Assembly (NCBI GenBank): GCA_030737875.1
Contig: CM060926.1
Coordinates: 165,935,079 to 165,999,078, forward strand
Direction of reading: 5' to 3'
Source of the DNA: Allium sativum
Lineage: Eukaryota > Streptophyta > Magnoliopsida > Asparagales > Amaryllidaceae
Length of the DNA stretch: 64,000 nt
The notes under the pieces were generated by a model. That model was not told the origin of the DNA and did no database searches. It saw nothing but the letters and a program-made list of their open reading frames with translations. Made by a program: the position numbers and the translations under genes. Positions 24,484 through 35,160 of the stretch are shown piece after piece. Each line of letters begins with the position of its first letter. Positions within the stretch are counted from its first letter, which is position 1.

Positions 24484-24807
24484 CTAACCCCCTGAAGTGG
24501 ATCCGGCTTTCTGTCCCTGCCCTCGCTTCTTTGGGCAGTCCTTAGCCATGTGTCCAGCCTCACCGCAATGGAAGCAAGTAGCACTCATCTTCCTCTTCTT
24601 CTTTCTGCAGTCGTTCACCACATGTCCAACAATGCCACAGAAATAACATTTCCTTTTCTCACGTGTTTTGTTATTATTGTTGTGGTCCTTTCCTCCTTGA
24701 CTATTATCTGTCTTCTTGTTCGGCGATTCTTCCGTTTGCTGGTTCGCGCAGAGGAGGAGGAGGAGGAGTAAAACCATCTGTAGCTGGGGAGTAAGGTCCC
24801 CAGACAT
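24484..24807 (-). pseudogene. gag: R5 gag remnant: zinc knuckles without capsid
   Basis: A 107-codon frame with two CCHC knuckles, CYFCGIVGHVVNDC and CFHCGEAGHMAKDC, separated by a Lys/Arg-rich linker. These bind genomic RNA in Gag nucleocapsid. The frame begins MSGDLTPQLQ and runs through a poly-Leu stretch that corresponds, in a shifted frame, to the proline-rich start of R3 gag. It then jumps directly to the basic linker. The ~200-residue capsid region seen in R3 and R4 is absent: the PBS-to-knuckle distance is only ~300 bp. I read this as an internal deletion. Intact frame, but not a complete Gag. Confidence 0.85.
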
Positions 24808-24976
24808 GCTAAAACAGAAAGGAAAGATTCAAAACGAAGGATAGAGAGAGATAGTGCACATGGCTTTGGGGGATTATGTCTTTTTATAAATTTAACACTT
24901 TTTCTTGAAAAAATGATACTTTAAACTTTCTTTTGAAAACAATTTCAAAAACTTTTATCTTATCTGGTAAACCTGT

Positions 24977-24988
24977 GCTCTGATACCA
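24977..24988 (-). other. R5 primer-binding site (initiator tRNA-Met)
   Basis: Plus-strand gctctgatacca, i.e. sense TGGTATCAGAGC, a perfect match to the standard site, two bases from the 5' LTR. Confidence 0.95.
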
Positions 24989-24990
24989 AG

Positions 24991-27900
24991 TGAAACACCC
25001 CACCTCCGTTAAGGTCACTCACAAAGGGAATGCCTTAACTTTGGTGGAGGTTTATAAGTAAAAGCCACAGATAAACATAAGACATATATAAATACACATA
25101 TTTTAAACAGCGGAAACCAAACAGACTTTTATTTCATCAATACGTGTTCAAACAAAACATTTCCATAATTGTCTCAAAATACTTCCATCATTACAACCTC
25201 ATTACTGTCTTGATTATTAAAGAAGCATAAAAACATAAATAAAAGTAACAAAAATCCCCATAGTGATATCCAAAGCCATGATTCAAGCAAAAGAGATCCA
25301 AACCATACGTCTACGGTCGTGAAGCTTGCAAAAGAGTACTAAGCTGGGTTGTTTCCTCCCTATGGACATCGGGGCGGAGGGGGGGGGGACGAAAAAAAGA
25401 AGACGAAAAGAAAATAGAGTCCGACATAAAGCCTGAGTAAATCTAGTAGCTCTTCAGTATGTGAATAATAAAAGGGCATGATAGATATAAACTGAAAACA
25501 GGCAAGTGTCTCAAGCTAAGGAAGTGTCGTTTAGAATCGAATGTACTATCACACCCACGCTATATCTCTGCACCTACTTAAGCTTATTCTAACTAGCACC
25601 CCATGCTGAGGGTGAAGTGATCCCCATTTTCTAAAGATTGGCTCCTACTCACGTAAATATGTGTCATACGACACCCAGGAGTTGTAGATACCTATGCTGG
25701 TCCCACCATGGGGTGTATCAAGACCCATGATGGCGGCCCTGACACAATTCTAGAAGGCATAGGTTATACTACTGGTGCCCCCAGTGCCCTGTTTGTCTGC
25801 TCCGGAGTGTGTGCACGCCCGCACCCCATTAGAACCTACACTGTTGCACCCACCGCCGTCGCTTTGACCGCTTACAATCAGCCCAGTAATCATGCCCCAC
25901 CCTGCCTAGTTTCCGGGTACCATGATACCTAACTTGGGTTACTGCTGAAACGGGTCCCTCGTTACTAGGGTTTTCTAGTCAAACATGTTAAGTGGTTAAG
26001 TGTTTGTATTTACCTAACCCCACCAATCAATTCTTCTTAACATGTTGAATTTGGTTAAGTGTTTATAGTTGACTTAACCCTACCATCTGTCCTTAGCCTC
26101 TAAAAGCACCTAACCACTCACATTAGACAGATATTGCTACGGTTACTAGATGTGCCGGTAGGTTCCAGGCAGATTTACACCGTAGCTCAGTCTAACCTCG
26201 GGTCCTTATTGAGCTCAATGCTTAACCACTCACATTGGATAGGTATTGTTGTGATACTGGACACTCGGACGGGTCCGGGCAAGTTTACGTCACAACTCAA
26301 TCCAACCTCGGGTTAAGCATACTGTGTTTTCTAAATTTACATATTTTATCACTTCTCAATTATATGTAAATGTCATGTCCTTTATTCTTGGATATAACAG
26401 TTCATACCGCTTAAATGTTATTGTCATTGGCATGTGCCAACCATGCCAACATATATTTTTCATGTTTTACACCCAACGTTATTACCCACGTTTGTACGTT
26501 TGCAACATTATAACAAGTGTTGGGCTAGACACAATTCAGCCCATCTTTATAAACGTGAGAAAAAGGGGAAATCAAGAACATGTAATATTTCACATAAAGG
26601 TGTGTGGTGCATGAACTTGCAATTTAGCGATTCAACTAACATAAATCATGGGTCATGTGAACTTGCATTCAAATCAAAGTATAACTAAGTAGGTGACATA
26701 TGAAATGACATAGTTTAGGCTTATACAAACTTGAGTTTAAACATGTTTAACTTGGCATAATGTCAACCACAAAACTAGCATGTTGTATATTCACCAAAAT
26801 GTCCAATTTTAACATCTAATCTTATAGCCTATTTCAACATGAACTTGCATAGTTTATGAAACCCAAACGATACTTAACATATATCCAATTATACTTGCAA
26901 ATAAACATAAGAATGTGTTCATAGGTTTTGAGTCATGTAGGCATAAAAGGTCTCAAATCTAGAACATGTTTACATTAATTCTAACTTAAACTAAGGGAAA
27001 ATATATAGTCCATGCCATCGACATAAACATAAAGGGATCAATTACTAGTTTTTGCCACAACTTGCTATTGCTATTACTTTCATATACAAATGTCCAATAG
27101 GCTTGCATCAATCAATTTATGCCACAAATATCAATACACAAGTCATGACAGAATTATTACAATACACATAACTCATACAATAACACAATTCTATTTTCAT
27201 TTACATCGAATCGCATCACAGTTTTTATTCATATTCTAAAAGGTCACTATACTTACAACGAATGCAGAATCTTGAATTCTGGATTATGAATTCTGAAATT
27301 GAGATGTGTTCCTTTGGATAGATTAACGTTGCGTTGATTAATTTGATTAATCTTTTAGTCTTCTTCTTAATTTGATTCGTCTCTAAGCTCCTCTCTCTTG
27401 ACGGCTACACTCAATTCCTTCCTGGCAGCATGACGACTCCCATCTTATTTTTTGTGTGAATTTTAGTTGAGACTTAGGGTGTATTAATAGATTTTTAAAT
27501 TGTATTGAGCCGTCAGATGAAGACAGGAGGAATCTAGACCATACAAAGTTCAAAGAGCCAATCAAGAGGTGACATGTCAGCCCTAATGACACCGAGCCAC
27601 AGAAATTTGAGCTAGAGCCAGACCCAGCCAGCCAGGTCGACCAGGTAGGTCAACTGGCAGGTCAACACCCAGGTCGACACTATGGTCGACCTGGGCTGAC
27701 CAGGTCGACCTTATGGTCGACCTGGTCCCTGGGCGGGAATTTCCCGCCCAACCCAGTTTGAACCTATTTTTCGAATTTCGAATTTGAAACCAAGCTGTTT
27801 GAATTTTAAATTTTATTCTGAAACTTCCAAAGGTCATAACTCCTTCATACGGAGCCCGATTCACGCGAACTCGGACTCTATATGAAGTAGAATGCCGAGA

Positions 27901-28001
27901 CGAACGCAATGGCATAACCCATTTTCCTTAATTCTTTCATTTAGAATTAATTACACTTTAATTTGTGAAGCTTAATGTTAGAGAATTCACGGGGTGTTAC
28001 A
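24991..28001 (-). mobile_element. R5 5' LTR (right, 3011 bp)
   Basis: Same length and layout as the left LTR, from tgaaacaccccacctcc to ggggtgttaca on the plus strand. It carries a G-run at 25381-25388, the stem-loop pair (26123-26305) and the GTCGAC block (27636-27728). The TATA position is mutated (27481-27490). Confidence 0.94.
26123..26305 (-). other. Paired stem-loops (R5 5' LTR)
   Basis: 26123-26195 (73 nt) and 26235-26305 (71 nt; one or two bases lost in the loop side, gtgatactgg for gtgactactgg). Arms ttagac/gtctaa and gctacg/cgtagc are preserved in the first; ttggat and cacaactcaatccaa in the second. Confidence 0.68.
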
Positions 28002-28653
28002 ATAACAACAACAATAAAAGAAAGGAGGAAAGAATGACAAGGCTAAGGATTAGAGGAAGTACCATAATGGTGGACGTGAGGGTCATTTGATCAAGGACTA
28101 CAAGAGAAGGAAAAATGATTGCTTTAGTTGTGGAGAGGTCAGACACTTTTCTAAGGAGTGCCCGAAGAAGCAAGGACAAGATCAATGGGCAGGAGCTTCT
28201 GGAGGGCAAGTGCATGCTCTCGCAATCAGTGCTCCAGATCAAGATAGGAAAGTTTCTGTGGAAGGTTTGATTTCTTTTTCCAATCATCCTATTAGAGCTC
28301 TTTTTGATTCCAGTGCTTCGCATTCATTTATAATTGATTACATAGTTGAGTCTCTACACCTTAGTACTTTTATGGTAGTGGATCCCATTGTTGACTCAAA
28401 CCCCATTAGTAGTTCAGCTCATTTGTCCATGATTTATCGGGGTTTGAGAATATCTGTGTCAGGCATTGAATTTGAGTGCAACACATATGTACTCGGTTTT
28501 ATGGGCTATGGTTTGATTCTAGGGATGGATTGGCTAGCCATGTATGGTGCCATTCTGGTTTGTGAGAGGAGAGTCGTTAGGATTTTGAGTTTCATGGGAG
28601 GAACCTCGAGATTTCTTGTGAACCTAAGGGGCCTGTCATGCTTAGTTTCCTAG
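28002..28653 (+). pseudogene. R4 gag C-terminus and protease
   Basis: Begins with the ataac duplication and continues gag in Asn/Lys-rich sequence. Near 28090 comes the first knuckle region, whose cysteines are mostly lost, and then an intact second knuckle, CFSCGEVRHFSKEC. The protease follows in the same frame, with active-site LFDSSASHSFI (D-S-S in place of D-T/S-G) and GYGLILGMDWLAMYGAIL. The frame is open from 28087 to 28653 and shifts near 28620 into the next segment. The aspartic protease would cut the Gag-Pol precursor in the particle. Confidence 0.85.
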
Positions 28654-29530
28654 AGTCACTTGATGCATCTATCAATGATCAACGATCTGTACCAGTAGTC
28701 CATGAGTATTCTAATGTTTTTGAGGAGATTCGGTTCCGTATATACTTGGTAGACAATGCAAAGCCAGTTGCATTGCCTGTGCGCCATATGGCTCCAAGAG
28801 AAAGGAGGGAGCTTAGCAAGCAGTAGGGGAGCTACTTGAGAAAGAATTTATTAGGCGAAGCATATCTGAATGGGGTGTTCCGGTGGTATTCGCAACTAAG
28901 GAGGATGGTTCGCTTCGCTTACGTGTAGACTATAGAGAGTTGAACAAACTCACAAAGAAGAACAGGCACCCACTCCCGAGGATAGATGATTTGTTTGACC
29001 AGCTTGTTGGTGCATCAGTGTTCTCTCAGTAAGACTTGGCCACACGGGTTCATCAGTTGAGGGTAGCCTAGGACAGTATAGACAAAACCGCTTTTAGGAC
29101 TCCAGATGGTTTCTTTGAATGGCTCATTATGCCTTTTGGGTTGATGAATGCACCCGCCTATTTTGTTGATCTGATGAGTAGGGTGTTTCGGGAGTTTCTA
29201 AATAAGTTCACCGTGATCTTTGTTGATGATATTTTGATCTTCTCAAAGAGCGGGGAAGAGCATGCCCAACATTTAAGAGTAGTTTTGAAAACTCTGCGTG
29301 CACATCAGCTTAAGGCGAAATTCTCCAAATGCCATTTTTGGAAAAAAGAGGTGAGAATTTTAGGGCATGTGGTCTCTAAAGTTGGGATCGCAGTAGATCC
29401 CACAAAGGTAGTTGCAGTTCAAGATTGGAAAATCCCAAAGAATGCAATGGAGGTGAGAAGCTTTCTTGGATTGACAGGTTATTGAAGGAAGTTCATTAAG
29501 GACTTTGCAAAGATATCAGCCCCACTCACC
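28638..29530 (+). pseudogene. R4 reverse transcriptase, broken
   Basis: RT landmarks appear in order across several frames: [47 protein letters not shown], then [16 protein letters not shown] and the active-site [11 protein letters not shown] frameshift follows MAPRERREL near 28826. A TAA replaces the sense codon before DLA in the first catalytic motif (about 29030), and another stop lies near 29071. The thumb reads RSFLGLTGY then TGA at about 29483. Several of the stops fit CAG/CAA-to-TAG/TAA or TGG-to-TGA changes. Confidence 0.85.
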
Positions 29531-30100
29531 AGACTGAAGAAGAATTTGACATTTTCATGGGATATGGATTGTGATATTGCTTTCCAACGATTGAAGAGGG
29601 CTCTGACAACATCCCCAATCTTGACCTTGCCCGATGGAATCAAAGTGTTTATAGTATACATTGATGCATGTGGTACAGGGCTTTGGTGCGGTTCTGATGC
29701 AAGAAGGAAAGGTAGTATGTTATGGGGGTAGACGGCTAAGGGTTCATGAGAAGAACTACCCTACCCATGATTTAGAGCTAGCCACCATAGTGTTCGCGCT
29801 TAAGACGTGGGTCATTATTTGCTTGGAGAGAAGTTCGAGTTGTACACCGATCATAAATCTCTCAAGTACTTGTTATCGCAGATGGATCTTAATTTAAGGT
29901 AGCAATGGTGGATGGAGTTCCTAGCATCTTATGACTTCGAGATTGCTTATACTCCTGGTACGGGTAATGTGTTGGAAGATGAACTGAGTAGGCAGAGGAT
30001 AGCCTTAAATCCTTTGTTTATAGAGAGGAAAAGCTTGGAGTTTATATTAACTTTAGACCCTCCACCGAGTTTTAGCCTGGTTTGCTTGCATCACTAAAGG
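29531..30100 (+). pseudogene. R4 RNase H, broken
   Basis: Starts FSWDMDCDIAFQRLKRAL, then [20 protein letters not shown], where the usual YTD is YID. A one-base change near 29690 moves the rest ([12 protein letters not shown]) into another frame. [12 protein letters not shown], a shifted [10 protein letters not shown], and [19 protein letters not shown] with LEDELSR close the domain. At least two frameshifts and one TAG (in the QQRW motif) are visible. Confidence 0.8.
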
Positions 30101-31612
30101 TGCGACCTAATCTAATGGATCAGATAGGAGCTTTGCAGCGAGAGGATCCACAGATTTCAGACATCTTGGATAGGTTCAGTAAAGGGCAGACTTCTAGTCA
30201 CCTCAGTAGATATTCCATAGATGATAAAGGGTGGTTGCGACGAGATGGAAGGCTTTGTGTTCCCCGAATTTGGAGTTTGTTGAAAATAGTCCTAGAGGAA
30301 GCCCATAATTTTAAGATTACTATTCATCCAAGTGGTGATAAGATGTATAGAGACATGAAGATGGTTTTCTTTTGGACTGGAATGAAGAAAGATGTGGCAG
30401 AATTTGTTTCTCAATGTTTGGTTTGTCAGCAAGTTAAAACTGAGCAAAAGAATCCGGTGGTTTACTTCATCCTTTGGAGGTTCCATAGTGAAAATGGGAG
30501 AGTGTCTCTATGGATTTCATAGATGGTTTTCCTAGATCAAAGAAAGGCAACACCAACATTTGGGTTGTAGTATATAGACTTATTAAGAGCGCTCATTTCA
30601 TTCTGGTTAAGAGCAAGAGGATGACAGCATGGAATTGGTAACAGTTTACGTTCATGAGATAGTCCGTCTTCATAGGGTACCTTCCAACATTGTAAGTAAT
30701 CATGACCCCATTTTCACCAGTGAATTTTGGAGGAGCTTGCAAGAAGCATTAGTTTCACACTTGTGTTTGAGCACCGTTTATCACCCACAGACCGATGGAT
30801 AGACAGAAAGAGTGAATAGAGTCCTTGATGATCTTTTAAGGCTGTGTATCCTGGACATTAGAGGGACTTGAGAAGAGCATCTTCCTTTAGTAGAGTTCGC
30901 CTACAACAATAGTTATCAAGCTAGAATTGGCATGGCACCCTTCGAAGCATTGTACGGACGACCTTGTAGTTCACCAACATGTTGGTGGGAGTCTACAGAA
31001 AGGCTACTACTTCGACCAGATATGGTTAGAGAGACGTCCCACAAGATTGATCTTATTAGACGAAGAATGAATATAGCTCAAGCTAGGCAGAAATCCTATG
31101 CAGACGAGAGAAGTACTAACATCGAGTTTGAGGTGGGAGACATGGTTTTCATCAAGGTGTCACCTTTGAGGAATGTGGTTCGCTTTGGATCTATAGGGAA
31201 ATTGGCACCAAGGTTTGTAGGGCCATTTCCCATAACAGAGAGGATTGGCCAAATGGCTTATGGAGTAAAGCTACCCGAGAGACTATCTGCTGTTCATGAT
31301 GTTTTCTGCGTTTCGCATTTGCGGATGTACTTACATGATACCGTAGAAGTAGTTGAGCCGAATTTATTGGAAGAAGTAGAGGTAGAATGGGAGGCGACAG
31401 TCAGACGAGTTCCTACCCGTGTTCTTAGATCAGAAGTTAAGAAGCTACGCAACCGAGAAGTCAAGTTGATGAAAGTTCAGTGGGTAGATAACGCAGAGGA
31501 TGCAGCTTGGGAGACCGAGGACAAGATTTGTGCTTCGCACCCTTTTCTTTTCGAGGGTATGTTCTTAACTTCCTTTCCAAATCTTTTGTTCATGCTTGTT
31601 TCTATCATTTAA
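30082..31612 (+). pseudogene. R4 integrase and chromodomain, broken
   Basis: The zinc domain is in the 30082-30522 frame (EEAHNFKITIHPSG ... CLVC). The core continues out of frame with MDFIDGFPRSKKGN. The second catalytic region reads [12 protein letters not shown] where the family has SDRDPIFTS, and the third reads HPQTDG then TAG then TERVNRVL. The open 30932-31612 frame holds [23 protein letters not shown] and the chromodomain (RVLRSEVKKLRNREVKLMKVQW ... DAAWETEDKI ... HPFLFEG). The core is disabled; the chromodomain frame remains open to a stop at 31612. Confidence 0.87.
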
Positions 31613-32134
31613 GTATATTCTATCGATCGAATTCTTTGATCCTTAGATAGGAATACCATGAATGTAAACATGTGTTTGAGACATGTTATGTTTGATGGAT
31701 ACAAGTGGATGCAAGTGTTTGCTAGTGGTCGCTCGTGAATACATATACACACACATTAGGCACTAGATCGGCTCAATCACTCTCATACTGCATATGGATG
31801 TGTGTGCATTTTTATTCTTTTATTGAATGAAAATGGATGTATCATCAAATGGATGTTTCATTTGGACGGATGATTGTGCACACATATCGAACTTACATGT
31901 TATAATTGGATTATTCGCATACATGATGGATTCATGGCACTAACACACATTGCATTAAGGAGATCGACTGAATCAGTAGACTGTCTGATCTTTCGCATTA
32001 GTATTTGGACATATACACACACCTTTGCGTATGTTCATATAAGCATTAGGAATTTTTAAGGACATTGAATGCCTGTGATTGGTGGATGAGTAGATGGATG
32101 TGGATGGTAGGATATACATTCTTCTTAACTTAGA
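31613..32134 (+). other. R4 3' untranslated region, conserved between subfamilies
   Basis: About 520 noncoding bp. Long parts match R3 (38760-39327) and R8 (51060-51531): ggatgtaaacatgtgtttga, gcaagtgtttgctagtggt, acacacattaggcactagat then cggctc, and tgcatatggatg. No ORF runs through it. Confidence 0.8.
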
Positions 32135-32169
32135 GATTTAGGGGACGAAATCCTTTCAGTAAGGGAGAA
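32135..32169 (+). promoter_or_regulatory. R4 pre-PPT hairpin and polypurine tract
   Basis: gatttag-ggga-cgaaatc at 32135-32152 (one stem mismatch against gatttcg in sister elements), then cagtaagggagaa next to the 3' LTR at 32170. Confidence 0.85.
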
Positions 32170-32363
32170 TGTAACACCCCATAATTTTAACAACACTAAA
32201 GATGATAAATTAAAGAATAATTAATTTAATATTCTAAACTAAGGGAAACGGACTGTGCCATTGCGTTCATCTCGGAATTCTGATCAAAATAGACACTCGT
32301 TTGCGTAAAATCGACACTGTATGAAGAAGTTATTAAGGTTTGAAGTTTTTATATGCATAAGAA

Positions 32364-32366
<3 letters not shown>

Positions 32367-32406
<40 letters not shown>
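32367..32406. repeat. (TA)n microsatellite in R4 3' LTR
   Basis: About 40 bp of pure ta. The 5' LTR has only a short tatatatata run here. Confidence 0.97.
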
Positions 32407-32410
<4 letters not shown>

Positions 32411-32474
32411 GTCCATAAAATTCAAAATAGTTCAAAATCGCATAAATTGGGGGAGCGGGAAAATCTCCGCCCAG

Positions 32475-32572
32475 GGGTGTCGACCCCTGGGACGACCCCA
32501 TAAAGGGGTTGCCGACCCCTGGGTCGACCCCATAAGGGGGAGGTTGACCCCATAAGGGGGGAGTCGACCCCC
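32475..32572 (+). repeat. GTCGAC-rich block in R4 3' LTR U3
   Basis: Tandem, partly inverted units of gtcgacccc and ccccataaggggg type, upstream of the TATA box. In the 5' LTR the same place holds only about 25 bp (ggggtgacgacccccctac). Confidence 0.85.
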
Positions 32573-33597
32573 CTACGATCGATCTGGGTAGATTTTTTAA
32601 GGTTTCAGACGACTATATATATGGCCTTATTTATCTCGTTTTTCTGCACCAAAAATAATGGAGAACGAGATGCTGCATGCCCAGATTAAATCATGTCTTT
32701 CCTTCTTCTACAATCAAGTCAATCAACTAGAGTTTAGAGATCTGTGATTCAACATCTGCAAACTTTCTTCTCTTTTTCTAGGTCCAATCACAATGAGTCT
32801 ATGTTAATTTTAGACTTATATATTTAAAAAGTAAAACTTGAGATGACTATAACTTGGATCTATGTATGTGACTATTTGAATCATATCAGATCTGCTATAA
32901 CTTGTTTATCTAAGTTATTCTGACATGACTATGAACTAGATCTAAACCCACACCTATTTATCATGTCAGATCTGCCATTGTTTGTAGATATAATTCACTG
33001 TTCGGATCACACTATTCCTGTTCCTATTACGTTTGTGGCTAAATCAGACCTGTTGTTAGTTGGTTATATAATTCATTGTTTAGATCTTAACATTCCTATT
33101 TTATGATATCCCTATTATGTCAGAATCAGTTCTATGGTCGTGTGTTCATCAGATTTGTTCCTATATGCCTATCTTGTCATTATGCCACTATATGTTTATG
33201 CCTATTTCTGCCGTTATATGTAGATCTTGTTAGTATGATCATTTCTTTTCTCTTCCCTTCATCTTTTTCCCTTTTATTTTTATAGCAGGCTACCTTTGAG
33301 CTCAGGCATGTTGCTAAAATATGCGAACATGTTAAATTAAGAACGAGGGGAAAACGTTAAATTTGGGGCATAACTTGTATTGAGAAATTTAGGCAAACTT
33401 GAATGAAATATATGAACATGAATTTGTGCATAAATCAACTTGTGATTAAAAGACCATAATTTGGGGTATATGGTTCATTATGAACATTACTTGGAAAAGG
33501 GGCATGAAAACCTATAACGACATATGAACAATTTGTTAATAATGAAGATGCCTAGAATTGCAGTAATTAGAAACTGTAACCGCGCTCAGACACGAGG

Positions 33598-33790
33598 TTA
33601 GATTACACTTTTGGTGGAAGTCTGCCCGAAACTGCCAGGCTTATCCAGCGACCACAAGTGGTGAATCTAATGTGAGGGGTCTAAGTTCATAAACATGGGA
33701 CATGCTAAGACACAAAGTTAAGTCCGACTTGTGGAAGAAGTCTACATGGAACCGACCGGCATATCCAGCATCCACTAGTGGTAGGCTTAA
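33598..33790 (+). other. Paired 73-nt stem-loops (R4 3' LTR)
   Basis: Copies 33598-33670 and 33718-33790, 120 nt apart start to start. Outer arms are ttagatt/aatctaa and ttaagtc with a right arm of ggcttaa. Inner arms are ttggt/accaca-like in copy 1 and ttgtgga/tccacta in copy 2. Confidence 0.68.
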
Positions 33791-35155
33791 TATGGGAGGT
33801 CTTACACATTATAACCATAAATGAATATGGTAATGAATTGGAATACTCAACCTAGTTGAAGCCATAAGGATTGTATGAACATGTAATTTGAATAAGGTTA
33901 AGTAAACTTGTTTGAAACAGTGGGTGGGTTAAGTAAATCATGGGTGGGTGGGTAAACTATATATACATATATAGGCCCACAAACTTAACCTGCGGGGTTA
34001 TGCAATCTTTTACTCTGGCATGGCATAACCTATGGAAAACCTAGTGGGGATGCAAGCGTAGGGTAAAGCTTGTATCATCTTGTGTATGGGACCTGTTTCC
34101 GTCAGTAACACATATATAGGTATCAAACGAGTACTCCGAACTAGGTCGGAGTCGGGGCACGCTTATTGGCTGATTGCAAGAGATCCAAACGTAGGGGACG
34201 GTGTGGGTGGCGCATTCCGACGGGGCCATGTGCGTGCATGGGTCCGACAGAGGAGGTTTAGATGCCATGACACCTGTAGATATGGTTGTCCACATCCTAA
34301 AAACGAAGGATTGCCACTTTAGGAAGTGATACATACCACTGTGGGGCCAGCACATGGTATCTACGGAGTAGGGAGCCGATCGATTAGGGTAGTAATTAAG
34401 GTACATCTAGACTCTGGTATGTTGGGGCAAGTCCCTTTAATACCCTTAGGGGTAACTCCGATATGTTGGGTTGTCTGTTGATTGTATGGGGTGAAAACCT
34501 CTCACGGGAAGTACACCTAAGTCTACCTTCTTATACTTGTTGGGGATCATCTTGTTAATTAGACACTAGTTTTGGTGCAGAGAAATCATTAGAGAAGTGT
34601 AGTATACTCTATCATTTTATCATGTTTACCTTGTCATACCTGCCTTTTATGATGTTATCTCGCTTATCCACTTTATGTCTGTCATGATGCTTTTACTTAT
34701 TTATTTACTAAAAGTAACTGGACTCGCCAGACTTTATGTCTAACCCATTTTGTTTCCTCTTCTTTCTCTTCCGTTTAACCCCCAGGTTCTCTGGGTGGGA
34801 ATACTCAAGCTTGACTAGGATTCTGCTTTCATTTTGCTTGGAGCTGCTTAGATCTATTGCTCGAGCTCTTATCTTTTCTACTATGGCTATGTTTTTATTT
34901 GGGGAATTATGCTTCTTTTATTATTGTACTCTGACGTTTTTAGTACAAGACATAAATCTTAAGATGATGTACTGGGTTTATGTATTTTCAGATTTATGAT
35001 ATTTTGAACCACGATGTTATGCTTTATGATTAATAAAGTTTTAAATTCTGCTGCTATTTTATATCTGTCTTGTAATGTTTCTGTTTACCTATAACACTTC
35101 ACGAAACTTAATGCATTCTCTTAATAAGTGACATTATCGGACGTGGTGTGTCACA

Positions 35156-35160
35156 GAGGC
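35156..35160 (+). repeat. Right target-site duplication of R4 (GAGGC)
   Basis: Exact match to 13727-13731. R3 gag resumes immediately after. Confidence 0.95.

Larger units (their letters stand above)
17494..28001 (-). mobile_element. R5: chromovirus nested in R4 gag, minus strand
   Basis: A 10.5-kb element with two LTRs of equal length (3011 bp each), a tRNA-Met primer site, a shortened gag, pol with few breaks, and a polypurine tract. Over the first ~120 bp of the left LTR I count about six differences from the right LTR, so it is not brand new but is younger than R4 and R3. Its integrase-chromodomain frame is still open over 472 codons. Gag lacks its capsid region, so the copy should depend on other elements for particles. 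Confidence 0.94.
13732..35155 (+). mobile_element. R4: chromovirus nested in R3 gag, itself split by R5
   Basis: A complete Tekay/Del-type element in the same orientation as its host R3, bounded by exact GAGGC repeats. It has a 5' LTR (13732-16586), primer site, gag, [R5], rest of gag, pol, polypurine tract and 3' LTR (32170-35155). Without R5 it is about 10.9 kb. Pol carries many stops and frameshifts, so it cannot mobilise itself. R4 and R3 are related subfamilies: their LTRs share layout, hairpins and the aataaag region but differ clearly in the first few hundred bases. Confidence 0.93.
32170..35155 (+). mobile_element. R4 3' LTR (2986 bp)
   Basis: Runs from tgtaacaccccataatt to gtgtgtcaca. 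It is 131 bp longer than the 5' LTR, mainly through a (TA)20 tract (32367-32406) and an expanded GTCGAC block (32475-32572). TATA box 32613-32622, stem-loop pair 33598-33790, aataaa 35032-35037. Confidence 0.94.
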
